From Bin87 sp963666415 (GTDB lineage: Bacteria; Chloroflexota; Dehalococcoidia; Lucifugimonadales; UBA3495): a stretch of DNA of 64,000 nt. A program made the translations under genes and the position numbers. Of the stretch, positions 1-8,229 are shown piece by piece. Position 1 is the first letter of the stretch. The number at the start of each line of letters is the position of its first letter. The notes under the pieces are model-generated. The model saw only the letters and a program-made list of their open reading frames with translations, was not told where the DNA came from and ran no database searches. The stretch is from positions 2,666,001 through 2,730,000 of the forward strand of contig CAXXPD010000003.1 of assembly GCA_963666415.2 (NCBI GenBank), given 5' to 3'.

Positions 1-126
1 CATCTGGTGGAATGCTTCATCAACAAGATCAAGCACTATCGCCGGATCTTCTCCCGGTTTGAGAAGCTGGACACCAGATACCTGGGCTTCCTGCATTTCA
101 CCGCCGCTCTCATCTGGTTGCGGTGA
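1..126 (+). pseudogene. IS5-family transposase, C-terminal fragment
   Basis: The frame beginning at base 1 reads through 41 codons to a TGA at 124-126. The peptide begins HLVECFINKIKHYRRIFSR and ends TAALIWLR, the typical C-terminal end of IS5-type (IS427-like) DDE transposases, with the NKIKHYR segment next to the catalytic Glu region. The rest of the gene lies outside the window. It abuts the truncated left end of an IS4-like element at about base 142, so this is a junction of two IS remnants. Confidence 0.75.
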
Positions 127-141
127 AATGTCAACAGAACC

Positions 142-1491
142 TAGCGTGTCGAGCATCCTGTGGTACAAGAGGCGCGGGACTTTTATCGATTCGTGCTCGC
201 GCTCGGACGGCATAAAAGTTCCCTGCTGCACCCAGAGGTGTCGTCTGACCAGGGCGATGGCGTCGGCGAAGGAAGGGCTGGTTTTGTCATACCACGCCGC
301 GGTGCGCGGCGCCATGCCGCCACGCTGTTCGATCAGGATATCCGCTGCCAGCGTCACCACGCTGAACAGGCCAAAGAGCGCGGGGGTGGTTCGGGCGATG
401 GCTCGTTCCGACCACTGGCGCTGGGTTTCCACGCCCAGGTGAGCCCGCAGCTCCTCAAAGGTCACCTCGACCTGCCAGCGCAGCAGATACCACTGCAGTA
501 TCCGCAGGGGTTCCGCCTCGGTGTCGGTGCATAGCAAAGCATAGGGCCCGCGGCGCTCCTCCAGGTATCTGATGACGACCCAACGTAGGGGAAGGCGCGG
601 CGGCCCGCCGTGGTACCACAGCGCCACGCCCGAAGCGAGCTCGACCATGGCGGTACTGCCGTCGGAACCGGTGGCGCGGTAGGGAATCCATTGTGTAGCG
701 GGATCGTCCAGCACCGCCGTGGGACTGGGCAGTCGCGCGCCGACCACCCGGGGCCGCCCGATCTGGCCGGGCCGCCGCGGTGGCGCGGGCTGGTACCGGG
801 ACGCGTCCTTGCGCAGTTTGGTGACGACGACAATCGGCTTTGACATACTCTGGCAATGCCGCAGGAACTCGCGCTTGGCGTAGCCGCCATCGGCCACCAC
901 CACCAGGTCCCGGTCCGGCAGCCACCGGCGCCGGCAGACCAGCATCTGCTGGGCGTAGTCGGTGAACGTCTGGTGCCGGCGACCTTTGCGCCGGTCGTAG
1001 CGGGCCGACACCACCAGCGCGGTCAAAAACGGCAGCGCCCAGTGTCGACCCGCCCATCCGATACGCGTCAGCAACATCAGGCTCACCCATTGCAATCCGG
1101 GGGTCATCACCACCTGGTCGTCCTTGGACCGCACCGGATCCCGATACCGCCCCTTGGCCGCAATCTTCCGGCCCCAGCGTCGTTCCACCGTCTCGTCAAT
1201 GCCGAACACCAACGGCTCGGTGGATGAACCAAGGCGCCCGGCCACCAGCAGCAACAGCACCCGGCTCAGTTGCAGCGGCGACCATCGGGCACGGTTGAGC
1301 ACGTGGTGATAGACGGCGAAGTCGCCGTGCTGCCCAATCCCCAGGATGTTGAGGGCGGAGGACACGGTGCGTTTGCCGGGAGACAGGATCGCTCCCATGG
1401 CCAGGAGTTGGGCTTTGCGCCAGGTCCTGGGGTCAAACAGGTGCTCAAAGGGCAGCAGCAGGGTTACCATGACTGCGGGCAGGGTGGGCAT
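142..1491 (-). CDS. IS4-like (DDE_5-type) transposase, native stop lost
   Basis: The minus frame from ATG at 1489-1491 (MPTLPAVMVTLLLPFEHLF) runs 450 codons without a stop. It includes FGIDETVERRWG (first catalytic Asp region), VVADGGYAKREF (second) and a C-terminal RWQVEVTFEELRAHLG segment with the catalytic Glu. The second copy carries an extra G that breaks its frame; this copy does not. The element's last codons (LAYAA plus stop) are deleted, and the frame continues antisense through the IS5 fragment to base 1 with no stop, so the real terminus is outside the window. Confidence 0.7.
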
Positions 1492-1565
1492 ACTCGACCT
1501 CTTGTAGTGATTTGGTCGAGCTTACCCTGTTCTTATAATTTATCTAGCTTTTGTACAAAGTCGAG
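142..1565 (-). mobile_element. IS4-like insertion sequence, copy 1 (left end truncated)
   Basis: Nearly identical to 51638-53062. The right end carries the element's terminal sequence TTGTACAAAGTCGAG. The outermost ~30 bases of the left end, present in copy 2, are missing here and replaced by the IS5 remnant. With only one intact end this copy is probably immobile on its own. The family call (IS4/IS701-like, DDE_5-type transposase) rests on protein resemblance; copy 2 shows a 9-bp target duplication. Confidence 0.75.
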
Positions 1566-1622
1566 CTTAGACCGAGCGCTCTATTCTTTGGTCAAGGGCG
1601 GCGCGATGCTCGTGCGTAACCA

Positions 1623-1653
1623 CTCTGTCATTGCGGGCGGAGCGTGGCAATCC
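1623..1653. repeat. REP-like element (TCATTGCG...GTGGCAATCCC)
   Basis: A single half-site TCATTGCGGGCGGAGCGTGG followed by CAATCCC, matching the arms of the inverted-repeat element at 8076-8184 and a weaker copy near 9168-9213. It is a genome-dispersed short repeat between the IS element and the CMD gene. No other feature was seen in 1566-1738. Confidence 0.5.
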
Positions 1654-1738
1654 CTTCGCCGTAACTAAAGATGGCGGAGTCGAGAAACTCCGCCATCCAG
1701 ATGCTGATGTCCGGCAATGACGCCTGACGTAACCGTGA

Positions 1739-2524
1739 TTAGCCGTTGGTAAAGATGTCGTTGGCTACGTCCATGGCGCCACGGGCAAAGGGAATGCCCG
1801 AATACAGCGTCATGTGGCCGAAGACCTCGATAATCTGATCCTGGGTCAGGCCGATGTTCAGAGCGCCGCGGATGTGGCTGCGCAGTGGGCCTTCCCGACC
1901 CAGCGTGGCCAGGCAGGTCATCGTGCAGATGCAGCGGCTGGTCAGATCCAGGCCGGGGCGGGTCCACGTAGCGCCCCAGTAGTATTCGCCGGTGATGCGA
2001 CCCAGTTCGCGTTCGGCTTGGGTGGGCGGGGCCGGCCGTCCCCCGGGTTGCGTGCCCATGTAGTTGCGGCGGTATTCCTCGCCACGCTGGAACAGGCTGT
2101 CCGGGTCTTCATTGGTGTCGTGGATGCGGGTCGGCGTAAAGTCGATGCCGCGCTCCTCGAATATTTCCTTGATGATGCTGAGGGAGTTGATGCCGGCGGG
2201 CGCGCCTCCGTACCAGGTATCGTGGATTATCAGCTCCACAATCTGTTCCGGCGTCAATCCCAGGTTCAACGCGTTGCCGAGGTGGCGGCGGAGCTGGTTC
2301 TCCCGCTGCAACACGATGAGGGAAGACAACGTTACCATCTCCCGCTGCACCGGGGTCAGGGCCGGACGCTTCCAGATGGTGCCGAACAATGCCTCGCCGA
2401 GGATGCGTTCCAGGTCGGGAGCGATTTCCCAAGCGCCGGGCGCCGAACCGCCGCCGATGACGCCGCCGCCGAACATCCGACGGGTTTCCTGACCTCGTTC
2501 ATAACGGTCATCCAATTCGCTCAT
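1739..2524 (-). CDS. tandem carboxymuconolactone decarboxylase (CMD) domain protein
   Basis: 261 aa with two CMD/AhpD-like domains. Residues ~30-130 carry LTPVQREMVTLSSLIVLQRE, HLGNALNLGLTPEQIVELII and YGGAPAGINSL. Residues ~165-258 carry SRCICTMTCLATLGREGPLR, RGALNIGLTQDQIIEVFGHM and YSGIPFARGAMD. PcaC-type enzymes decarboxylate gamma-carboxymuconolactone in aromatic catabolism, and relatives act in alkylhydroperoxide reduction. The C-x-x-x-C in the second half resembles neither canonical active site exactly, so substrate and chemistry are open. The double arrangement mimics the internal duplication of some CMD families. The gene stands alone, antisense to the following D-aminoacylase gene. 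Confidence 0.8.
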   Translation of the reverse strand: MSELDDRYERGQETRRMFGGGVIGGGSAPGAWEIAPDLERILGEALFGTIWKRPALTPVQREMVTLSSLIVLQRENQLRRHLGNALNLGLTPEQIVELIIHDTWYGGAPAGINSLSIIKEIFEERGIDFTPTRIHDTNEDPDSLFQRGEEYRRNYMGTQPGGRPAPPTQAERELGRITGEYYWGATWTRPGLDLTSRCICTMTCLATLGREGPLRSHIRGALNIGLTQDQIIEVFGHMTLYSGIPFARGAMDVANDIFTNG

Positions 2525-2644
2525 TTTTCCTCCGTGTTTATGGTCGTGGGTAGAACGCCGGCAGTGTACGGGTGAACCGGGCCAGGCGCAACCGACGGCT
2601 GACTGTGGTCAGCGTTTCTCTATTGTTGGCAGTCATCCGGGCGG

Positions 2645-2672
2645 CCCTTCGACCGGCTCAGGGTGAGCGGGG
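2645..2672. repeat. short dispersed palindromic repeat (CCTTCGAC..GCTCAG)
   Basis: CCCTTCGACCGGCTCAGGGT followed by GAGCGGGG. Related copies occur at about 9237-9264 and 9280-9297. They also occur inside istA genes near 26848-26868, 26930-26950, 45115-45135 and 45203-45222. The core CCTTCGAC-nn-GCTCAGG is a REP-type unit scattered in intergenic DNA. Confidence 0.55.
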
Positions 2673-2745
2673 AAATCTATTCGGATAGCAAACCGAAAGG
2701 CCCCGGTCTGTTGCCCCTCGATGCCGCCGCCGCTATGATTGCCCC

Positions 2746-4326
2746 ATGATTGACCTGCTGATTACCAACGGACAGGTGATTGATGGCACGGGCAGCCCGG
2801 GCTTCTATGCTGCGGTTGCCGTCTCCGGCGACACGGTGGCGGTGCATCGCGGCGACGACGCCGACCTGCGACTCAACGCCGCGCGGGTCATTGACGCTAC
2901 CGGGCACGTGGTTTGCCCCGGTTTTGTCGACCTGCACTCCCACGCCGGGCTGACCATTCTGGGCGAACCGCACCACGACCCGAAAGTGCGCCAGGGCGTA
3001 ACCACCGAGTTGGTGGGCATTGATGGCATTTCCCATGCGCCCTTCAAGAATCAGGAAGAATTGCACCGCTACATCTGGCTGGACTCCGGCCTCAATGGGT
3101 ACCCGCCAATGCCTGCCGATTGGCTGACGGTGGCGGATATGCTCGGCAAGTACGACGAAACGGTGGCCATCAACATCGCCTATATTCTCGGTAACTCGCC
3201 AGTGCGAATCTGGAGCGTGGGATGGAACGAGCGGCCGGCCACCTCTGCCGAGATTGCCGACATGCAGTCCGTCGTGCGTGAGGCGATGGAAGAGGGAGCA
3301 TGGGGGTTGTCCACGGGCCTCGACTACCCTCCGGGCGCCTACGCCGACACTGATGAACTGGTTGTACTATCGGAAACTGCGGCATCGCTGGGCGGCATAT
3401 ACCACACCCACACCCGGGCCAGCCTGCTCAGCCAGGGTTACCTGGCTCCGTGGCACGAAGCGGTCGAAATCGGGCGACGCAGCGGCATACCCGTGCACCT
3501 GACCCACTACCGGCAGAGCGTTTCCGGCGTCGGCAGCCACCTGGGGCATTTGGGACTGGTGGAAGACGCGCGCGCCGAGGGCATCGACTGCACGTTCGAC
3601 TGCTACACCTACCCGTTCTCCGGTACCACGGTAACCATCGGGTTGCCCCATTGGGCCAAAGACGGCGGCCCGGAGCGGCTGATGGCGGCGTTGCAGGATT
3701 CCGACGACCGCCAACGGCTGAAACGTGAATTATCCCCGAGCCGGCTGTACAACAACTGGCTGACCAACTTCACCCAACCCGAGAACCAGCAGTACGACGG
3801 CAAACTCATCACCGACATCGCCGAGATGCGCGGCCAGGACCCGGCGGATGCGTTGTTCGACCTGCTGATTTCCGAAAACCTTGGCATCAGCACCGTGGGC
3901 CTGGGCACCAACGCCCAGACCCTCTACGCCTTCGTGTCCCATCCCTACGGCATGATCGCATCCGACGCAATCCTGTTTGGTGAGTACCCCAACCCCCGCA
4001 CCTATGGCTGTTTCCCAGTTGTGCTGGCCGAGTTCGTGCGTGCTGAGCAGCACCTCCGGCTGCCCGAAGCTATTCGCAAGATGACCTCTTTCCCGGCGCA
4101 ACGGTTGGGATTGCCCGACCGGGGCATTCTGCGGGACGGTTTCAAGGCGGATATCGTGGTGTTCAACCCGGACACGGTCAAAACTCACGCCACTCGCGAG
4201 AACCCGAAGCAATACCCGATCGGTATTGAGTACGTCATCGTTAACGGACAGGTAGTCATCGAGCAGGACACGAACACCGGCGCCCTGCCCGGCCGTGCGC
4301 TGCGCCGGGGCCGGGCCTCCACCTGA
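2746..4326 (+). CDS. N-acyl-D-amino-acid deacylase family amidohydrolase
   Basis: 526 aa, typical length for D-aminoacylase/urease-superfamily amidohydrolases. The N-terminal beta-sandwich strand MIDLLITNGQVIDGTGSPGF is followed by the metal-binding GFVDLHSHAG (HxH, ~65). Further likely ligands lie in YHTHTRAS (~225), VHLTHYRQS (~251) and the Asp of MIASDAILFGEYP (~406). The C-terminal GLPDRGILRDGFKADIVVFN closes the composite domain. The family releases D-amino acids from N-acyl derivatives; some members are dihydroorotase-like, so the substrate is uncertain. Start ATG was chosen because it opens the conserved first strand. A NUDIX gene and a glutamine-amidotransferase-like gene follow in the same direction. 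Confidence 0.85.
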   Translation: MIDLLITNGQVIDGTGSPGFYAAVAVSGDTVAVHRGDDADLRLNAARVIDATGHVVCPGFVDLHSHAGLTILGEPHHDPKVRQGVTTELVGIDGISHAPFKNQEELHRYIWLDSGLNGYPPMPADWLTVADMLGKYDETVAINIAYILGNSPVRIWSVGWNERPATSAEIADMQSVVREAMEEGAWGLSTGLDYPPGAYADTDELVVLSETAASLGGIYHTHTRASLLSQGYLAPWHEAVEIGRRSGIPVHLTHYRQSVSGVGSHLGHLGLVEDARAEGIDCTFDCYTYPFSGTTVTIGLPHWAKDGGPERLMAALQDSDDRQRLKRELSPSRLYNNWLTNFTQPENQQYDGKLITDIAEMRGQDPADALFDLLISENLGISTVGLGTNAQTLYAFVSHPYGMIASDAILFGEYPNPRTYGCFPVVLAEFVRAEQHLRLPEAIRKMTSFPAQRLGLPDRGILRDGFKADIVVFNPDTVKTHATRENPKQYPIGIEYVIVNGQVVIEQDTNTGALPGRALRRGRAST

Positions 4327-4336
4327 CGACACCCGC

Positions 4337-4448
4337 ATGATAGAGTCGATATCATCCGAGTACCGGTTCTGTCCCCGGTGCGGTCTACCGCTGTTGCTGG
4401 CTATCCGGGGCGGGCTACCCTGAGCGCGCTGCTCAGGATTGCGGGTTC
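4337..4448 (+). pseudogene. decayed N-terminal zinc-ribbon of the NUDIX protein
   Basis: ATG at 4337 opens a frame with FCPRCGLPLLL (CxxC), as in NUDIX proteins carrying an N-terminal zinc ribbon, but it hits TGA at 4421-4423. The bases for the second CxxC (TGCTCAGGATTGC, about 4429-4441) lie just upstream of the NUDIX core, one base out of frame. Restoring one stop and one base would give CPRCG...CSxCGFVHFRNPAVG, the expected layout. This may be true decay or sequence error. Confidence 0.5.
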
Positions 4449-4868
4449 GTGCACTTTCGTAACCCGGCGGTCGGCGTGGCGGTGGTGGTTATGGACGAGG
4501 ACGGGCGGGTTCTGCTGGGTCGGCGCTCTGCTGGTGGAAACGAAGGTTCGTGGTGCATCCCCTGCGGCTACGTGGAATGGGGTGAAGATATCCGCGAGGC
4601 AGCGCGCCGGGAGTTCCGCGAGGAAACGGGGCTCGACGTAACCATCGGCGACGTGTGCGCGGTGCACTCCAACTTCCACAATCCCAATGCCCTCACCGTG
4701 GGCGTTTGGTTCTGGGGCACGGTGGTTGGCGGCAGCGTACGAGCCGCCGACGATCTGGACGCAGTGGGATGGTTTCCGCCGAACGCACCTCCCGAACCGT
4801 TGGCCTTTGCGACGGACCAGATGGTGCTGGACGATCTGGCGCTCCGGTTGAACGGGGCCGCACTTTGA
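4449..4868 (+). CDS. NUDIX hydrolase
   Basis: 139 aa from a GTG start. The NUDIX box is seen as GYVEWGEDIREAARREFREE followed by TGLDV, matching Gx5Ex7REUxEExGU and coordinating Mg2+ for cleavage of nucleoside-diphosphate-linked substrates. The N-terminus (HFRNPAVGVAVVVMDEDGRV) begins exactly where zinc-ribbon-bearing relatives (NudC-like/ADP-ribose-type) join ribbon to core. The ancestral gene therefore probably started at 4337 and has lost its ribbon through a stop plus a one-base shift. The stop TGA overlaps the ATG of the next gene by one base, indicating translational coupling. The substrate cannot be predicted. Confidence 0.8.
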   Translation: MHFRNPAVGVAVVVMDEDGRVLLGRRSAGGNEGSWCIPCGYVEWGEDIREAARREFREETGLDVTIGDVCAVHSNFHNPNALTVGVWFWGTVVGGSVRAADDLDAVGWFPPNAPPEPLAFATDQMVLDDLALRLNGAAL

Positions 4869-5632
4869 TGGGCAAACAGGCTGTAATCATTCAGCACATC
4901 GCCGTAGAGACGCTGGGCGGCAATTTCGAAACGGTTTTGCGGGATGCCGCGTTCGAACTGACGACGGTGCCGGTGTTCGCGGGCGCTCCGGATTTCACCG
5001 ACTTTGATGCGCCCAGTCTGGCCGAGGTCGACCTGATTGTCGCGTTGGGCGGCCCGATGTCGGCCAACGACGATTACCGGGCGTTGCGCCACGAGATGAA
5101 CTACCTGCGGGCTGCTGCGACCGGCAACCCTGCCACTCCGGTGGTCGGCATCTGTCTGGGCGCCCAGTTGTTGTCCCGGGCGCTGGGAGGCGAAGTCGCT
5201 CCCACCGGCGGCTACCAGTTTGGCCTGCGCAAGATTGACATAACCGCCGATGGTATCGCCGACCCGGTGTTCAGCAGCATCACTATCCCGCTGGTGCCGA
5301 CGCTGCACGGTGAGCGGTTCTCGGTGTCGGCTGGCGGTTCCCTGCTCGCGGAGGGCACCATGTTGCGGCGGGATGGGGGTTACGTTCGCATCCCCATGGC
5401 GTTCAGGTATGGGATTTCCTACGGATTCCAGTTCGAACCGCAACTGACGTTGGACGAATTTCGCATCTGGAACCGCGAATTATTTGGGGACTATTCCCTG
5501 ATGGGAGAGCGTTTCAACCCGGAGCAAGAGGCAGCCCGCAACCTGCGGGAATTCACGGCTTTTGCAGCGCTTCACGAAGCTCAAATGGCCCGGATGCTGC
5601 GGGCATTGTTGCAACAGGCCGGCATCGCGTAA
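4868..5632 (+). CDS. class I glutamine amidotransferase-like protein, altered catalytic His
   Basis: 254 aa. The start at 4868 is chosen because the protein's first strand MGKQAVIIQH begins there and it overlaps the NUDIX stop; longer upstream frames run inside the NUDIX gene. GMP-synthase-like GATase features are IVALGGPMSANDD (~58-69), the nucleophile elbow VVGICLGAQLLSRALGG with Cys96, and TLHGERFSV near 148. The usual catalytic QFHPE is instead GFQFEPQLT, so the His is Glu190, which should impair ordinary glutaminase chemistry. The protein may be a non-canonical hydrolase or a regulatory relative. It is followed by ~165 bp before the DLH gene. Confidence 0.75.
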   Translation: MGKQAVIIQHIAVETLGGNFETVLRDAAFELTTVPVFAGAPDFTDFDAPSLAEVDLIVALGGPMSANDDYRALRHEMNYLRAAATGNPATPVVGICLGAQLLSRALGGEVAPTGGYQFGLRKIDITADGIADPVFSSITIPLVPTLHGERFSVSAGGSLLAEGTMLRRDGGYVRIPMAFRYGISYGFQFEPQLTLDEFRIWNRELFGDYSLMGERFNPEQEAARNLREFTAFAALHEAQMARMLRALLQQAGIA

Positions 5633-5800
5633 ACCTATGTGACATATTTGGTAACCACGGGCTGGTGGGATTGCGCACGGTTTGACACTTGGCACGGCGG
5701 CGATTAACCTGCTAGTCGTCAGGCGCGGCGGAAAACCCGACGGCGTTCGACCGCTCAATTGCACACGCTACTACACTGGATAGACTGGAGGCATTAGAAC

Positions 5801-6547
5801 ATGGCATACGAAGGATTGATTGCCGAGCAAGTTTGGGTTGAGGGTCACGAAGGCGACCGCATCAACGCTTACCTGGCGCGTCCCCTGGGTTCTGGCCCGT
5901 TTCCGGCCGTAATGTTGTTCCACCATATGCCGGGCTGGGACGCCGCGACCAAGGAAATGGCGCGCAAACTTGCCCACAACGGCTACATCGCCATATCACC
6001 CAACCTGCACTACCGCGAGGGCAGCGACGACCCGTCGGCCAACAGCGCCAGCATCCGCGACAAGGGCGGTATGCCCGATGCCCGTACCCTGGGCGACGCC
6101 GCCGGCGCCATCGGCTACCTGCGCCACCTGGACGTGCATAACGGCAAAGTGGGCATCATCGGGTTCTGCTCCGGCGGACGCCAGGTATTCCTGGCTGCCT
6201 GCAAGCTGCAGGGCGTTGACGCCGCAGTTGACTGCTGGGGCGGCGGCGTAACCCAGCGCGACAGCGAGCCACCCACGGAGGCTATGCCCCACGCACCCAT
6301 CGAGTTCGTATCCGACCTGAGCTGCCCGGTGATGGGGTTGTTTGGCGAGGATGACGCCAGGCCGTCCATTGCCGAAGTGGAAGCTACGGATGCTGCGATC
6401 AAGGCGGCCGGCAAGTCCTGGGAATACCACACGTATCCAAACGCGGGCCACGGTTTCTTCGCGGTAGACCGGCCCAGCTACGCGGTGGAAGCAGCCAACC
6501 AGGGTTGGCAGGAAGTGTTCGCCTTCTACGGGCGGCACCTCAGCTAA
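5801..6547 (+). CDS. dienelactone hydrolase family protein
   Basis: 248 aa alpha/beta-hydrolase. The nucleophile elbow is GFCSGGR with Cys123, as in carboxymethylenebutenolidase. The acid is in FGEDDARPS (D184/D185) and the His is in NAGHGFF (H217), giving the Cys-Asp-His triad of the DLH family. These enzymes open lactone rings such as dienelactones in chloroaromatic degradation; many paralogues have other ester substrates. No signal peptide is seen, so it is likely cytoplasmic. It stands alone and is followed by a strong terminator. Confidence 0.85.
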   Translation: MAYEGLIAEQVWVEGHEGDRINAYLARPLGSGPFPAVMLFHHMPGWDAATKEMARKLAHNGYIAISPNLHYREGSDDPSANSASIRDKGGMPDARTLGDAAGAIGYLRHLDVHNGKVGIIGFCSGGRQVFLAACKLQGVDAAVDCWGGGVTQRDSEPPTEAMPHAPIEFVSDLSCPVMGLFGEDDARPSIAEVEATDAAIKAAGKSWEYHTYPNAGHGFFAVDRPSYAVEAANQGWQEVFAFYGRHLS

Positions 6548-6573
6548 TCATCCGACAGGCCTTACCAAACGCC

Positions 6574-6602
6574 AGGGGCGGGTGCAAAACCCGCCCCTTT
6601 TT
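6574..6602 (+). terminator. rho-independent terminator after DLH gene
   Basis: A 10-bp perfect stem AGGGGCGGGT / ACCCGCCCCT with loop GCAAA is followed by TTTTT, 27 bases after the DLH stop. Confidence 0.85.
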
Positions 6603-6624
6603 ATGATTGCCGGATGAGCCGGAT

Positions 6625-7146
6625 TTAGTCGTCGGTGGATTCAAAGGCCAACGTTGCGAAGCGCATGAAGATACCGCCCCGGGGCGCCGCGAGGGGCCCG
6701 TTCAGGCAGAGGCAGGCGATCACGTAGGTGGCGCCCGGCTCTGCTGCCCCGCTGATTTCTACGCGGTGCGGAGCGTTCAGACCGACGATGCTACCGAAAG
6801 CCCGGTCGATCTCGCCGTTCACCCACACTTCGCCGTAATTGTCGAAGTTGGTTTCGAACCAGACGCGAGCACCGCTCACGTCCGCCCCGTCAATGGTGGC
6901 TGGCAAAGTCACCGCGATGCGGTACCAGGCGAAAGTGAAACCTACCGACAGGCTCTGGCGCACGTTATCGCACTCGTCCCAGGCGGAGTCGTCGAAGTCG
7001 GCGAAACGGGGTGGCGCTGCTAGCAGTCGTGCGGACAACCCTTCATTGGGTTCGCCGGGAACCAGGCCAGGCGCCACCCGCCAGGGTCGTCCACCCACGG
7101 TATTGCGACCATCGGGTGTGTTCAGATCAACAGCGAATCTCGGCAT
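6625..7146 (-). CDS. galactose-binding-like beta-sandwich domain protein
   Basis: 173 aa. The central part, FAWYRIAVTLPATIDGADV followed by ARVWFETNFDNYGEVWVNGE, resembles the jelly-roll sugar-binding domain of glycoside hydrolase family 2 (W-Y-R ... G..VWVNG). No catalytic domain is attached and no signal peptide is evident. The N-terminal part (NTPDGRNTVGGRPWRVAPG) is not recognised. Upstream, on the same strand, lies an amidohydrolase gene. The role is unknown; carbohydrate or ligand binding is inferred from fold resemblance only. Confidence 0.6.
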   Translation of the reverse strand: MPRFAVDLNTPDGRNTVGGRPWRVAPGLVPGEPNEGLSARLLAAPPRFADFDDSAWDECDNVRQSLSVGFTFAWYRIAVTLPATIDGADVSGARVWFETNFDNYGEVWVNGEIDRAFGSIVGLNAPHRVEISGAAEPGATYVIACLCLNGPLAAPRGGIFMRFATLAFESTDD

Positions 7147-7233
7147 ATCGTGGACTCCTCGGGTCGGTAGGGTGTAGGTGTTGGCACGGTGTAGTTGCGT
7201 TGGGTTGTTTCAGCGCGGATGACGAGGCGCAGG

Positions 7234-8043
7234 CTAGCGGAATTCCCAGAGGCTGGCGGCGGTTCCGCCGAACACCATGTCGCGAGTCTCGGTGCTGGGG
7301 TATTCGATCAGGTCCATCGGCAGGCGCAGGGAGTTGCGGTAGCCCTCTCGATTGGCGACGGGCGGGAAGTCGCTGCCCCACATCAGCCGGTCGCCGCCGA
7401 AAGCATCCATGGCCATCTCGATCAGCGGCGGCACGTTATCGAAGGGGATCGGTTGGCGGAATGGTATCGGCCTCGGACAGAACTCACCGAGCCCGGGTAT
7501 TTTCATGTATACATTGGGGTATTTCGCCAGCGACAATGCCCGCTGGTAGACGTCCATCGGGACGTTCTTGTCGGCCCGGCCGGGGCCGAAGAATGCGCCC
7601 ACGCCGGCCAGGTGTTCCATAACCACAGTCAGGTTCGGCAGCTCCTGGATAATCGCTTCAAACTCGGGGTCGGCGTACTGCTCCACGGTGCCCATGACGC
7701 TGGCGACCACCGCCAGGTCGGCGCAACTGCGCCACAATGCCAATGGATCGTCGCAGGGAGCGCGCCAGCCGCAGTTGAACCGCAGGCCGTCAACTCCCTG
7801 ATCGTGCAGTTCGGCCACCTTTTGTGGAGCGTCGGCCTGCGTGTGGTCAACAATGGCGATGACTGCGAAGCGTCCGGGGAATCGTTTGACCGACTCCACC
7901 AGGTAGCTGTTGTCAAACACCCCGAAGAACTGGGTAAGGACTGCCTTGTCCACGCCCACCCGGTCCATCTCGTCCAGCAGAATTTCTACCGGCTCGAACC
8001 AGTATGGGGAGGCGTGGCAATGCGTATCAATTACAGTGGGCAT
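7234..8043 (-). CDS. amidohydrolase family protein (amidohydrolase_2, ACMSD-like)
   Basis: 269 aa TIM-barrel hydrolase. The metal-binding HxH is at the N-terminus (MPTVIDTHCHASPYWFEP). Further ligands are likely the His of VVMEHLAGVG (~140-150) and the Asp of LMWGSDFPPV (~222-230), the signature of the ACMSD/2-pyrone-4,6-dicarboxylate hydrolase group. Members decarboxylate or hydrolyse small carboxylated rings. It is the same superfamily as the gene at 9491-10345 but clearly a different subfamily. It lies downstream of the SDR gene on the same strand, separated by a MITE-like repeat. Confidence 0.82.
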   Translation of the reverse strand: MPTVIDTHCHASPYWFEPVEILLDEMDRVGVDKAVLTQFFGVFDNSYLVESVKRFPGRFAVIAIVDHTQADAPQKVAELHDQGVDGLRFNCGWRAPCDDPLALWRSCADLAVVASVMGTVEQYADPEFEAIIQELPNLTVVMEHLAGVGAFFGPGRADKNVPMDVYQRALSLAKYPNVYMKIPGLGEFCPRPIPFRQPIPFDNVPPLIEMAMDAFGGDRLMWGSDFPPVANREGYRNSLRLPMDLIEYPSTETRDMVFGGTAASLWEFR

Positions 8044-8075
8044 TTGGTTACTCCTGTTTTAAAGCCCCTTTAATC

Positions 8076-8184
8076 TGTCATTGCGAGGAGCATAGCGACG
8101 TGGCAATCTCGATGGGTTTCAACACACGTCGGCGAACCGTCGTTGCTACGGTGACGGGATTGCCACGCTACGCTCGCAATGACA
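8076..8184. repeat. MITE-like element with ~25-bp inverted arms
   Basis: The left arm TGTCATTGCGAGGAGCATAG followed by CGACGTGGCAATC is matched in inverse by GGATTGCCACGCTACGCTCG followed by CAATGACA. The arms enclose ~40 bp of unrelated sequence. Half copies occur at 1623-1653 and 9168-9213. The element is too small to encode a protein and is probably a non-autonomous element or REP pair, situated between the amidohydrolase and SDR genes. Confidence 0.65.
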
Positions 8185-8229
8185 AAGTGGGCACGCATGA
8201 GGGGTTGAAGGTAGTTGACTGTGCCGAAA

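Noticed and set aside
4415..4445. TGA at 4421 as a second selenocysteine codon
   Set aside because: No SECIS-like hairpin with GGT loop follows, the frame is also shifted by one base, and relatives do not have Cys there.
4655..5632. Longer start for the amidotransferase-like gene
   Set aside because: The extension is an out-of-frame reading of the NUDIX gene; ATG 4868 overlaps the NUDIX stop and opens the conserved strand.
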